A stretch of 35,589 bases of DNA from Bacillota bacterium (GTDB lineage: Bacteria > Bacillota > UBA994), in contig JAGXTJ010000043.1 of NCBI GenBank assembly GCA_018333655.1, positions 1-35,589 of the forward strand. Direction: 5' to 3'. Both the position numbers and the translations under genes were made by a program. The notes below the pieces were generated by a model. The model was given only the letters and a program-made list of their open reading frames with translations. It had not been told where the DNA came from and did no database searches. Shown piece after piece: positions 7,769 through 15,150 of the stretch. Position 1 is the stretch's first letter; the number at the start of each line of letters is the position of its first letter.

Positions 7769-9124
7769 CTACCCCCCCCTAGGCATAAATAAATCCGCCG
7801 GCAAATTAAGACCCGCCTCAAGCAGCTTGGCCGAGAAAGTAGGCCTGATTCCAGTAGCTCTAAACTCGCCTGTCACTCGCCCAGCACTGTCCTTGCCGCT
7901 TGCTTCGTAGACAAAAATGTCCTGCAGCGTGATGACATCTCCTTCCATGCCCACTACTTCGCTGACATGGGTTATTTTACGGCTACCATCACGTAGCCGG
8001 CTCTGTTGCACAATAAGGTCTACGGCAGAGGCGATCTGCTCGCGAATGGCCCGCACCGGCAAATCCATACCTGCCATGAGCACCATCGTTTCTAGACGCG
8101 CCAGCATGTCGCGCGGCGAATTGGCATGCCCTGTGGTAAGAGAGCCGTCATGGCCGGTATTCATAGCTTGGAGCATGTCTAGCGCTTCGCCGCCGCGCAC
8201 CTCGCCGATAACGATGCGATTAGGGCGCATGCGCAGAGAATTGCGCACCAAATCTCTGATAGACACAGCACCTTTACCCTCGATGTTAGGCGGTCGCGAC
8301 TCCAAGATAACGACATGCTCCTGCTTTAGCTGCAGCTCGGCCGCATCCTCAATGGTGACGATGCGCTCATCACTGGGTATAAAAGAGGATAGACAGTTGA
8401 GCATAGTTGTTTTGCCGCTGCCCGTGCCCCCAGAAACCACTAAGTTGAGCTTACCGACCACACACAAATGCAGAAACTTGGCCATGGCTGGACTTAGGGT
8501 GCCAAAGCCAACTAGTGAGTCCATGGTCAGGGGGTCTTTGCTGAATTTGCGAATTGTCAAAGCAGGGCCACGCAGGGCGAGCGGGGGGATGATGGCATTG
8601 ACTCGCGAGCCATCTGGCAGCCTGGCATCGACCATGGGGGAGCTTTCGTCAATGCGCCTGCCTAGTGGGGCCACTATTTTTTCTATTACCTGTATGACAT
8701 GCTCGTCGTCGCGAAAAGAAATGTCGGACAACTCTAACTTGCCCCTGCGTTCCACATAGACTTGCTCTGCGCTATTCACCATAATTTCACTGACCTGGTC
8801 ATCGTTCAGGAGTGTAGTAATGGGGCCAAACCCTATGACCTCATCAGAGAGTTTTTGCACGAAGCGCAGTCTGTCTTGCCGGCTCATCATGCCGCCGCTC
8901 TCAGTGATGCAGCGATCGGCGATCTCGGCTATGCTCGCCTGCAGCTCGTCCTCCCGCAAGGGGTCAAGTAAGAGCTCAGGCTTAATTTCACGCACCACCG
9001 TCTGATGAATGGCGCCAAAGAGCGCCCGGTCGGGGTCTGGCGCGACTGGCACGGTTCCCCGCTTGCCGGCAGGAGCCGGAGTCGCTCGTTCGACAGTATT
9101 CTCTAGCCTCTTTAGTAGTGACAT
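7769..9124 (-). CDS. cpaF: Tad pilus assembly ATPase CpaF/TadA
   Basis: 451 residues. This is a secretion ATPase of the VirB11/CpaF type. The N-terminal domain spans about residues 30-190 and the ATPase domain about 195-430. The Walker A motif GGTGSGKT is at 232-239, an Asp/Glu box EDAAEL at about 259-264, the Walker B region RIVIGEVRGGEA at 303-314, and the His box TGHDGSLTTGHA at 323-334. All key residues are present. It hydrolyses ATP at the cytoplasmic face to power polymerisation of the Flp pilin through TadB and TadC. It lies 6 bp after cpaE and 2 bp before tadB. The sequence before the start ATG shows only a weak ribosome site, so coupling to cpaE is likely. Confidence 0.95.
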   Translation of the reverse strand: MSLLKRLENTVERATPAPAGKRGTVPVAPDPDRALFGAIHQTVVREIKPELLLDPLREDELQASIAEIADRCITESGGMMSRQDRLRFVQKLSDEVIGFGPITTLLNDDQVSEIMVNSAEQVYVERRGKLELSDISFRDDEHVIQVIEKIVAPLGRRIDESSPMVDARLPDGSRVNAIIPPLALRGPALTIRKFSKDPLTMDSLVGFGTLSPAMAKFLHLCVVGKLNLVVSGGTGSGKTTMLNCLSSFIPSDERIVTIEDAAELQLKQEHVVILESRPPNIEGKGAVSIRDLVRNSLRMRPNRIVIGEVRGGEALDMLQAMNTGHDGSLTTGHANSPRDMLARLETMVLMAGMDLPVRAIREQIASAVDLIVQQSRLRDGSRKITHVSEVVGMEGDVITLQDIFVYEASGKDSAGRVTGEFRATGIRPTFSAKLLEAGLNLPADLFMPRGG

Positions 9125-9130
9125 TTCTAC

Positions 9131-10324
9131 TTAGCGGCGCCGCCACAGGCTTACCGCTCCCTCCTTCCTTCTTTTGGGCATGAGATGCTCGTTAACTAAG
9201 TCGCGAAAGCGTTTGGCAAGCTTGCTGTCGGGCTGATTTAACACCAGCGGCACGCCGCGGTTAGCGGCCAGCATGGCGGGGATGTCCTCATGATGAATAT
9301 AGAAGTCGACCTTGCGTGACAAGGCCCCCTCTAGGTCGGCAAATCGGAGTCCATAGTCATAGCCGGCTTGATTTAAAATTAGCACGATTTTTTCCCTACT
9401 GTAGGCTAGCCGCCCCATGAGCTCAAGGGCTACTTTCATGTTCTTAAGTGACGCCATGTCCATATTACCTAGGAGAAACACTTTGTCCGCGGCATCTAGA
9501 GCCGCCAAGGTAGTTTCGTCAAAAGAGGCCGGCATATCAACCACTACGAAGTCAAACATGGTGCGCGTAAGGGCTAGAATACGCGTCACATGGTCAGGAA
9601 CGATGTACTCTGCGTATTCTGGGCTAAGTGGGGCCGGCAGAACCTTAATCCCCGAGGAATGCGGCAAGAGGTACGAGGCGAGAGTCGCCGCATCGAGGCT
9701 GCTTTCGCTTACTAAGTCACTCAGTGTGCGGCGAGGAGTGAGACTAAGAAATACACACACATCGCCAAACTGAAGCGATAAATCCACCAGGCACACTTTG
9801 GCCTTGTGCTCACTGGCTATGGCGGCCGCCATATTGACGGCTAGGGTAGTCTTGCCCACACCGCCCTTGGGGCTAAAAACGGCTACGACTTGGCCGGGTT
9901 GTTTTTCCATACCCGCAGTCAAGGGCAATTGCGCGCGGCGCTCTAGTTCTCGCGCCCACACTTTTTGTATGCACTCCACTAGTTCATCGGCCCCAAATGG
10001 TTTGACTAGGTAGTCCTTGGCCCCGGCAATCATGGCTTTACGCAGGTACTCTATCTCTCCCTGCACAGACATAACGATAACGGCCACGTCCGGGTAGGTC
10101 GCCGTGACTTTTGCGGTGGCCGTAATGCCGTCCATGCCGGGCATATTTACATCCATAAGCACCACCTGCGGCGAGAGCTGGCTGATTCTGTCTAGTGCTT
10201 CGGCCGCATGCGAGGCCTCGCCCACCACCTCTACCCCGAGGCAAAGACTTAGCAAGCGACGGATGTTGCTACGCGTCTCAGGCGCATCATCCACAATGAG
10301 CACGGTAATGTTTTTGCGAGGCAT
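9131..10324 (-). CDS. cpaE: CpaE/TadZ-type ATPase with N-terminal response-regulator domain
   Basis: 397 residues from the ATG at 10324; AAGGGG sits 8 bases upstream. A GTG at 10333 is also in frame. Residues 5-125 form a receiver domain with the acidic pair VDD at 11-13, phospho-acceptor D58 (VVLMDVNMPG), and conserved K108 (YLVKPFG). These residues look functional, whereas many CpaE/TadZ proteins have degenerate receivers. Residues 145-390 form a ParA/MinD-type ATPase with the deviant Walker motif KGGVGKTT (153-160), which is involved in polar localisation of Tad machinery in other bacteria. A kinase such as the DegS homologue nearby could in principle phosphorylate D58, but this is only inference. 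It lies between cpaB and cpaF. Confidence 0.93.
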   Translation of the reverse strand: MPRKNITVLIVDDAPETRSNIRRLLSLCLGVEVVGEASHAAEALDRISQLSPQVVLMDVNMPGMDGITATAKVTATYPDVAVIVMSVQGEIEYLRKAMIAGAKDYLVKPFGADELVECIQKVWARELERRAQLPLTAGMEKQPGQVVAVFSPKGGVGKTTLAVNMAAAIASEHKAKVCLVDLSLQFGDVCVFLSLTPRRTLSDLVSESSLDAATLASYLLPHSSGIKVLPAPLSPEYAEYIVPDHVTRILALTRTMFDFVVVDMPASFDETTLAALDAADKVFLLGNMDMASLKNMKVALELMGRLAYSREKIVLILNQAGYDYGLRFADLEGALSRKVDFYIHHEDIPAMLAANRGVPLVLNQPDSKLAKRFRDLVNEHLMPKRRKEGAVSLWRRR

Positions 10325-10337
10325 ATCCTTCACCCCT

Positions 10338-11045
10338 TCATCGCGGCGAGGTTAGCGTCTCGGCGTTAACCCCGCTTGTCGTTACCTGATGTCTGTCGGC
10401 GACAGCTCGCAGCAAGAAACGAATGCTGCCGTGGTCCTCCGCCCAGACTAAGCGCTCGGCTGCGTCAGGACGCAGGGCAAGAGTCAGCGTCGTAGCCTCT
10501 GGCGGGGCAGCCGCGAAGGGATTAGTTTCGCTGCCAACGGCCAGCACCAAAATGTTTTGCAGTAATACTTTAGACCGCGACGCACCTGCAGCAGTAGTCT
10601 CTTCGTAAGACACGACCACATCGACATAGTCTCCGGGGCGCAAGTGGTAGGCCACCGCAATGCGCTCATTAATGTGCACGCTAAGCGCGCGGTAGCCTTC
10701 CTCAAGCAAGAAGGCGAGGTTTGTTTTGGTGCCCGCCTCGTGTAGGCGCGCCAAGAGCACTTGTTCCCCCGCGATAAGCGGCGCCGTGGTTAAACGCCCC
10801 ACGACATGGCCAACGGTGTCCGTCGCACCCGGGTGACGCATGCCCCGCGGCACCCGCACCACGGCCACCATGCCTTCGCGCAGAGCTGTACGAGCGGGCA
10901 CATCCGCCACTGCCACGACGACTTCTTCTGTGTGCTCAGTGAGGGCCAGGCGCTCTAAGTTCGCCAGAAAGTAGTACACGCCAAGCCCCCCAATAACAGC
11001 CAGTAAAAGCGCCATGAGCAGTAGCCGCTTCCCCGTCCGGTCCAT
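10338..11045 (-). CDS. cpaB: Flp pilus assembly protein CpaB (RcpC), SAF domain
   Basis: 235 residues from the ATG at 11045. That start has GAGGGGG at a normal distance, unlike the ATG at 11051, which would overlap it. A single N-terminal membrane segment (residues about 8-26, LLLMALLLAVIGGLGVYYFL) is followed by a SAF domain. That domain begins at VVVAVADVPARTALREGMV and continues through LIAGEQVLLARL, and an RcpC-like second domain holds YVDVVVSYEE. In diderm Tad systems CpaB stabilises the secretin. None is present here, so in this cell it probably spans the space between membrane and cell wall. It lies between the tadG-like gene and cpaE, all co-directional. Confidence 0.9.
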   Translation of the reverse strand: MDRTGKRLLLMALLLAVIGGLGVYYFLANLERLALTEHTEEVVVAVADVPARTALREGMVAVVRVPRGMRHPGATDTVGHVVGRLTTAPLIAGEQVLLARLHEAGTKTNLAFLLEEGYRALSVHINERIAVAYHLRPGDYVDVVVSYEETTAAGASRSKVLLQNILVLAVGSETNPFAAAPPEATTLTLALRPDAAERLVWAEDHGSIRFLLRAVADRHQVTTSGVNAETLTSPR

Positions 11046-11074
11046 CACCATTCCCCCTCAACCAGCGAATCCAA

Positions 11075-11977
11075 TTAATTAATAAGACTAAACTTTCTAG
11101 CGCCAAATGATGCGCCAACTCCGGCCTCTCCTACGCCCACAAACTCTATAAAGCGCCCACGAATAGTGCTCTCGTTGCCACTGCCCGGCAGACTGTCCAC
11201 GAAAAAGCCGGCAAAGCCTACGACTACGACTGAGCCATGGTGCGGCGGCGTGACCACCGGAACAATTAAGAGCCGCGAACACTGCGCTGCATGTAGCTGA
11301 AAAGTGCACCGCGGCAGATGATTACACCTCTCTAAGCGGTCTCGTATGGCATCCTGCGTGGGACCTGACATATTGCCGGTTTTTAGCGGCACATCGTCAC
11401 CAACACGGAGTAAGCCCTCCCAACCATGCCGGAGATGTTCGCGATATTCTGCAGCGCCCCCGCCCTTAAGCCCGAGGTCCACCGCGCCATACCAGCCTTC
11501 TTCGCCCTCTCCGCCTCCTACCTTGAGGTCGTAGACCTGCCCAAAGGTAAACCCCCGCCATACCACGCCTAAGGGTACGGCCCCCCGCAGCGCGCCTATG
11601 GTCTGCCCTGCTGCGGTGGCGGATACGACTACCGCGGCGCGCGGCTGGCCGAGGATACGCGCCAACCCTAGGGCCACTTCGCGGCGTGCGCCTACCGTTA
11701 CCGAGTTACTTAAAAGATTAACGGCAATTTGCACTTCTTGTAGAGCGAGACCGTTTGCCTGCGCCAAGGACATAGCTTGCGTTACGGCCTGCGCGCTGCC
11801 CCCTGCGGCGAGCACCCGCGCACCCGTTAGTGCCGCCACGTCAACAGCGCTCTGTAGCCTGGCATGGTGGTAGTATAGCAGGCCGCCATCAACCACTACC
11901 GCACCTAGGCCAAGCAACGCGACCATGGCCGCCATAACAATGATCGTCACCCCGCCCCGCTCTTTAGCGCGCTTCAT
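11075..11977 (-). CDS. TadG-like pilus-associated protein
   Basis: 300 residues. The N-terminus (KERGGVTIIVMAAMVALLGLGAVVVDGG) matches the membrane anchor shared by TadG and related proteins, with the usual HHARLQSAVDVAALTGA helix after it. The rest has a DUF2134-like repeated beta region; the typical von Willebrand A domain of longer TadG proteins is absent. This is a shorter TadG variant. The start ATG overlaps the tadE stop by four bases (ATGA), showing translational coupling. Its likely role is a minor surface component or anchor of the Flp pilus. The C-terminus (GVGASFGARKFSLIN) is not informative. Confidence 0.85.
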   Translation of the reverse strand: MKRAKERGGVTIIVMAAMVALLGLGAVVVDGGLLYYHHARLQSAVDVAALTGARVLAAGGSAQAVTQAMSLAQANGLALQEVQIAVNLLSNSVTVGARREVALGLARILGQPRAAVVVSATAAGQTIGALRGAVPLGVVWRGFTFGQVYDLKVGGGEGEEGWYGAVDLGLKGGGAAEYREHLRHGWEGLLRVGDDVPLKTGNMSGPTQDAIRDRLERCNHLPRCTFQLHAAQCSRLLIVPVVTPPHHGSVVVVGFAGFFVDSLPGSGNESTIRGRFIEFVGVGEAGVGASFGARKFSLIN

Positions 11978-12366
11978 TCGCGCCTCACCACCGCTCGGCC
12001 GACAATTAAGTGCGGGCTAGGCAGAAAGGGCTCGATTAAGGGCATAAGGATCTCCATCGGGTAGGTGATAACAATTTCTATTACCGTGCCAGAATGCCGA
12101 AGTGAAAAGGCGGGCGATACCTGCACAACTAGCCTAGATGCAGCCAGGGGCGCGGCGGCGCTTATCGCCCTGCTAGTAATCTCGGCATCCGTGCGCCCGA
12201 GGCTAGCCTCGCGCCCGGCCTGCCGCGCAGCTGCCGTTACGGCGAGGTGGCCATGAAACACGCGCCCGAAATCGACAATGGCCATCAGAATTAGGAGGAG
12301 TATGGGCAGGACGAGCGCTAACTCCACCAAGGCCTGTCCACTTTGTCTGTCACTGCTTTTTTTCAT
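11974..12366 (-). CDS. tadE: TadE-like pseudopilin
   Basis: 130 residues from the ATG at 12366, which overlaps the cpaA stop (ATGA) and has a GGGGTGG ribosome site. A second in-frame start at 12375 is less likely. The N-terminus MKKSSDRQSG|QALVELALVL holds a class III prepilin cleavage site: Gly10 followed by Q11, with the essential Glu at 15. A hydrophobic helix to about residue 32 follows, then ATAAARQAGREASLG. TadE proteins are minor pseudopilins processed by the TadV/CpaA peptidase next door. It lies directly before the tadG-like gene, with a 4-bp overlap. Confidence 0.92.
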   Translation of the reverse strand: MKKSSDRQSGQALVELALVLPILLLILMAIVDFGRVFHGHLAVTAAARQAGREASLGRTDAEITSRAISAAAPLAASRLVVQVSPAFSLRHSGTVIEIVITYPMEILMPLIEPFLPSPHLIVGRAVVRRE

Positions 12367-12824
12367 AAGAACCACCCCAAGTCGGCCAAGAGCACGCCTA
12401 GGGCGATGGCGGGCGAGTAGGGGAAGGTGCTGTCGGTGCGGTAAGTCGCCGTGTAAAGCCCGAGCATAACAGGCCCCAGCTCGCGCCGATACGCCAAGAA
12501 AAGTAGCGCCAACACACCACCGCTAGCTGCGCCGAGGAGAGTCGCCCGCCACACAAAGCTAGCCCCACGTAGCGCACCGATAGCGGCCAAGAGCTTGACA
12601 TCACCCCCGCCAAACTTACCATAGGCAAAGAGGGGGAACAGGAGCGCACCACCGAGCAGGAGCCCGAGCATGCTAGCACCCGCGCCACTTAGCCCACCCT
12701 GTGCTATGCCCACTAGTAACCCGAGCCCCATGGCGGGCAGGGTGAGGTAGTTCGGTATGCGCCGAGAGCGCAGGTCAAAGTACACGGCGCCGAGCAAAAG
12801 GGCGTAGGTAGCTGCTACTAGCAT
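12363..12824 (-). CDS. cpaA: Prepilin peptidase, TadV/CpaA (A24 family)
   Basis: 153 residues with about five membrane segments. The two catalytic aspartates of the A24B family are visible: D17 in AVYFDLRSRRIPN, and D75 in the GGGDVK motif of KFGGGDVKLLA. It lacks the N-terminal methylase domain of larger type IV prepilin peptidases, as expected for CpaA. It cleaves the Flp pilin and TadE at their Gly|X sites in the membrane. It is the first machinery gene after flp, about 100 bp downstream, with a terminator-like hairpin between. It overlaps tadE by a few bases. Confidence 0.93.
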   Translation of the reverse strand: MLVAATYALLLGAVYFDLRSRRIPNYLTLPAMGLGLLVGIAQGGLSGAGASMLGLLLGGALLFPLFAYGKFGGGDVKLLAAIGALRGASFVWRATLLGAASGGVLALLFLAYRRELGPVMLGLYTATYRTDSTFPYSPAIALGVLLADLGWFL

Positions 12825-12850
12825 GTCGTAACCTCCTTTTATGCCATCTT

Positions 12851-12892
12851 AATAGAAGAAAAGGGCCCTACTTGTACACCCCAAGTAGGGCC
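12851..12892 (-). terminator. Hairpin terminator or attenuator after flp
   Basis: A perfect 11-bp stem, GGCCCTACTTG (12864-12874) and CAAGTAGGGCC (12882-12892), has a 7-base loop. On the minus strand it is followed by TTTTCTTCTATT. It should stop most transcripts leaving flp, while partial read-through would supply the machinery genes at lower levels. Confidence 0.85.
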
Positions 12893-12927
12893 GAAAAGTT
12901 GGGGGGGGTAAGTGCCACTTGTCTCTC

Positions 12928-13110
12928 CTAAGGTGGTGTTATTGGTGCAGGCCTTAATGCCTCTGTGATCCTAGTGAAGATACCAGCGATTTGTTCCCTC
13001 AGTACTGTCATCCCTGCAATCAAGGCAACCGCGATAAGCGCCAAGATCAACCCATACTCCACCATGCCTTGCCCAGACTCATCGCGCAACAGTTTGTTTA
13101 ACAAATTCAT
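12928..13110 (-). CDS. flp: Flp major pilin
   Basis: 60 residues, the usual size. The leader MNLLNKLLRDESG ends at Gly13. The cleavage motif G|QGMVEY has the required Glu at +5 and Tyr at +6, then a hydrophobic helix (GLILALIAVALIAGMTVL). The C-terminus is short and proline-rich. TadV/CpaA would cleave after Gly13 to give a mature pilin of 47 residues, which CpaF, TadB and TadC assemble. The ATG has a strong AAGGAGGG site. It is preceded by a 224-bp leader containing a possible structured RNA and a palindrome, and followed by a terminator-like hairpin. This fits separate, high-level regulation of the pilin. Confidence 0.96.
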   Translation of the reverse strand: MNLLNKLLRDESGQGMVEYGLILALIAVALIAGMTVLREQIAGIFTRITEALRPAPITPP

Positions 13111-13138
13111 TTTTTACCCTCCTTATATTTATTGACTA

Positions 13139-13228
13139 ACGGCGACACCGTAGTGTTTTCTTCTGGCTTTAGTGTACAACAGGCGCTACCTCCGCACATG
13201 AGGCAGGGGTACCGTCTTTTGTCGCCGT
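13139..13228 (-). ncRNA. Candidate structured leader RNA upstream of flp
   Basis: On the minus strand ACGGCGACA (complement of 13220-13228) and TGTCGCCGT (complement of 13139-13147) form a perfect 9-bp closing helix around 72 bases. Inside, CTGCCTC and GAGGTAG form a 7-bp helix with one wobble. The structure ends about 20 bases before the flp ribosome site. It does not match the class I or II cyclic di-GMP riboswitch consensus as I remember them. Known only from pattern reading. Confidence 0.4.
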
Positions 13229-13292
13229 AAGTCCTATCTTAATTTTCAGATTTTAAACTAAAAGTACTACGCGCCTAGGACTTAAGTCCTAT
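13228..13292. promoter_or_regulatory. 16-bp palindrome plus half-site upstream of flp
   Basis: TAGGACTTAAGTCCTA (13276-13291) is a perfect palindrome. One arm, TAAGTCCTAT (13283-13292), recurs at 13228-13237, 55 bp away and adjoining the closing helix of the leader RNA. It lies between the degU terminator and flp, where a repressor or activator of the pilus operon would bind. The protein is unknown. Confidence 0.5.
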
Positions 13293-13316
13293 AAAACAAA
13301 AACAGCCCCGAAGGGC
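13291..13316 (-). terminator. Rho-independent terminator after degU
   Basis: On the minus strand GCCC-TTCG-GGGC (complement of 13305-13316) is a short stem with a stable UUCG loop, followed by TGTTTTTGTTTTAT. It lies 19 bases after the degU stop and separates that transcript from flp. Confidence 0.8.
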
Positions 13317-13334
13317 CGCTAGACTGCGCCTATG

Positions 13335-13985
13335 TTACTTAATTTTGGTTAAACCCTGCTTTACACCCTCGATTACGGCCTGCGTGCGGTCGGTAACGTC
13401 TAGCTTGCGCAGTATGCTCGTAATATGGTTCTTCACAGTACGCTCACTGATAAAGGCGGCCTTGGCGATGGCGGCATTGTTCATCCCCTGCGCCATAAGG
13501 CCTAGAATCTCTGTCTCGCGCGAGGTGAGTACGGGCGGCACGAGGCTCGCAGGCTGACTGCCCAAGCGGTTTAGTTCTTGCACAAGCTTACTAGCTAGAC
13601 TGGGGGCGACAATGGTTCCGCCACGCGCGACGGTGCGAATGGCCTCCATTAGTAGGGCCGGCTCTACATCCTTTAGCAGGTAGCCCTCGGCACCCGCCTT
13701 GAGCACCTCAAGCAGGTACTCGCGGTCGTCATGCATGGTTAACACCAGCACCGCTACGCCAGGGTACTCGGCCTTAATCCGCTTAGTGGCCTCTACCCCA
13801 TTCTGCACCGGCATGTTGATATCCATAAGCGCTACATCGCAGGAGACATGCGCCAGTAGCTGTACGGCTTGCTCACCGGTGGCCGCCTCCGCCACTACCT
13901 GAAAATCGCCCTCTAGCTCTAGCAGACGCCTAAGCCCTTCACGAAATAGCTTGTGGTCATCGGCGATCAACACTCTTAGCGGCAT
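13335..13985 (-). CDS. degU: DegU/NarL-type response regulator
   Basis: 216 residues. The receiver domain covers residues 1-120 with acidic DD at 9-10, phospho-acceptor D55 (ALMDINMPVQNG), and K105 (YLLKDVEP). A LuxR-type HTH covers about 148-205 (LTSRETEILGLMAQGMNNAAIAKAAFISERTVKNH). It overlaps the end of the degS-like kinase gene by 29 bases, so the pair is co-expressed. Gene order just before the Tad operon suggests that it regulates pilus genes. The name is by similarity; which genes it controls is not shown. The ATG has GGGGGG upstream. Confidence 0.9.
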   Translation of the reverse strand: MPLRVLIADDHKLFREGLRRLLELEGDFQVVAEAATGEQAVQLLAHVSCDVALMDINMPVQNGVEATKRIKAEYPGVAVLVLTMHDDREYLLEVLKAGAEGYLLKDVEPALLMEAIRTVARGGTIVAPSLASKLVQELNRLGSQPASLVPPVLTSRETEILGLMAQGMNNAAIAKAAFISERTVKNHITSILRKLDVTDRTQAVIEGVKQGLTKIK

Positions 13986-15129
13986 CTTCGTCCCCCCTTT
14001 CTAAGATAGGCAGGCGCACCGCTACACGCGTTCCTTGCCCCGCTACTGACTCTACCTGCCAAGTGCCACTTAGTAGCTCCACCCTCTCGCGCATACTAAG
14101 CAGGCCAAAATGCTCTCCACCCGCCTTAAGGGCTTCGTCGACGTCAAAACCACGACCGTCGTCAACGACGCTTACCAGTAGCGCGGCTTCGGCAAACTCA
14201 AGCCTCACCGCCACCTTGGCCACCCCAGCATGCTTAATAACATTGCTTAACCCCTCCTGCACAATACGAAAGCCCCCTACTTCAATGGGCGAAGGCAGGC
14301 GCCTGTCTAAGCCTTGTACGGAGAAGTCTACCGTTATGCCCATCTGCACCTTTAGATCGTCGATGTAGCGCCTAAGTGCCGGCACAAGGCCGAGGTCGTC
14401 TAGGGCCATGGGGCGAAGGTCGTAGATGATCTTACGTATATCCCTAAGACTGCCGCGCACGGCAAGTTTGAGAGATTTAAGTTCTCCGCCCACCTGCGCG
14501 ATATCAGACTGTAGCAGTTTCTCGCAGATTTCGGCCCGTAGCACCACATTGGCGAGCATTTGCGCTGGCCCATCGTGCATATCTCGCGCTAGCTTCCGCC
14601 GCTCCTCCTCTTGCGCCCGAATAATGCGTAGCCCCAGCCAGTGCCGCTCCTGTGCTGTATCTAACTGGCCACTTAGGTCTTTCAAGTTTCCCCTGAGCAC
14701 CTCGGTCGCCACACCCACCTGCGACACCAGCTCCTCAGCTTTACGCACGGTGTCCTGCAAGTTGCGGAGCGCCCTCTCGGTGTTGTCGCGCTGTAGACGC
14801 AAAGACTTTTCTTGTTCTTGCAGCACCACCAGCTCTAATTGGCTGGCTTGCGCACTTTCGTAAGCGCTTTTGATATCCCCTTCGCTATGCCTCTTAAAGT
14901 CTCGGCTTACCTCCATAAGGCGAAAACGCCGCGCTCGTGCTTCTTTCTCTTTGGCGTCTACTTGTGCGATGCACTTTGCTACTTGCTCCCTAATTTCGTC
15001 TAGCAGCACCATAAGGCGCATATGCTCAGTGCGCGCGCCTTCGGCAATGTCAAAAATGCGCCCCTTACTCGACTCAATGAGGGATACCGTCTCGTTCAAG
15101 ATCCTATCTAGCAGTTTGATGTCGACCAA
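13957..15129 (-). CDS. degS: DegS-type sensor histidine kinase (cytoplasmic)
   Basis: About 390 residues. No membrane segment is visible, as in DegS. Residues 4-165 form the long coiled-coil DegS sensor region, and HisKA_3 follows with phospho-acceptor His at about 185 (LARDMHDGPAQML). The HATPase domain begins near 285 and contains NVIKHAGVA, DDGRGFD and GLLSMRERVELL. TTG 15129 is preferred over GTG 15138, because the GAGGAAGGTGG site is then correctly spaced; either is possible. The gene starts 20 bases after the glmU stop, so glmU, degS and degU may share a transcript. It would phosphorylate the overlapping DegU-type regulator. The input signal is unknown. Confidence 0.9.
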   Translation of the reverse strand: MVDIKLLDRILNETVSLIESSKGRIFDIAEGARTEHMRLMVLLDEIREQVAKCIAQVDAKEKEARARRFRLMEVSRDFKRHSEGDIKSAYESAQASQLELVVLQEQEKSLRLQRDNTERALRNLQDTVRKAEELVSQVGVATEVLRGNLKDLSGQLDTAQERHWLGLRIIRAQEEERRKLARDMHDGPAQMLANVVLRAEICEKLLQSDIAQVGGELKSLKLAVRGSLRDIRKIIYDLRPMALDDLGLVPALRRYIDDLKVQMGITVDFSVQGLDRRLPSPIEVGGFRIVQEGLSNVIKHAGVAKVAVRLEFAEAALLVSVVDDGRGFDVDEALKAGGEHFGLLSMRERVELLSGTWQVESVAGQGTRVAVRLPILERGDEDAAKSVDRR

Positions 15130-15150
15130 GACGACCACCTTCCTCGGGGC

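Noticed and set aside
7917-8759. 280-residue open frame on the plus strand opposite cpaF
   Set aside because: It is antisense to a clear ATPase gene, rich in Ser and Arg, has no ribosome site, and carries no recognisable domain.
13139-13228. Class I cyclic di-GMP riboswitch in the flp leader
   Set aside because: The GCAAAGCC and GGUAGGUAGC-type core is not present as a whole; only GGAGGTAGCGCC is loosely similar.
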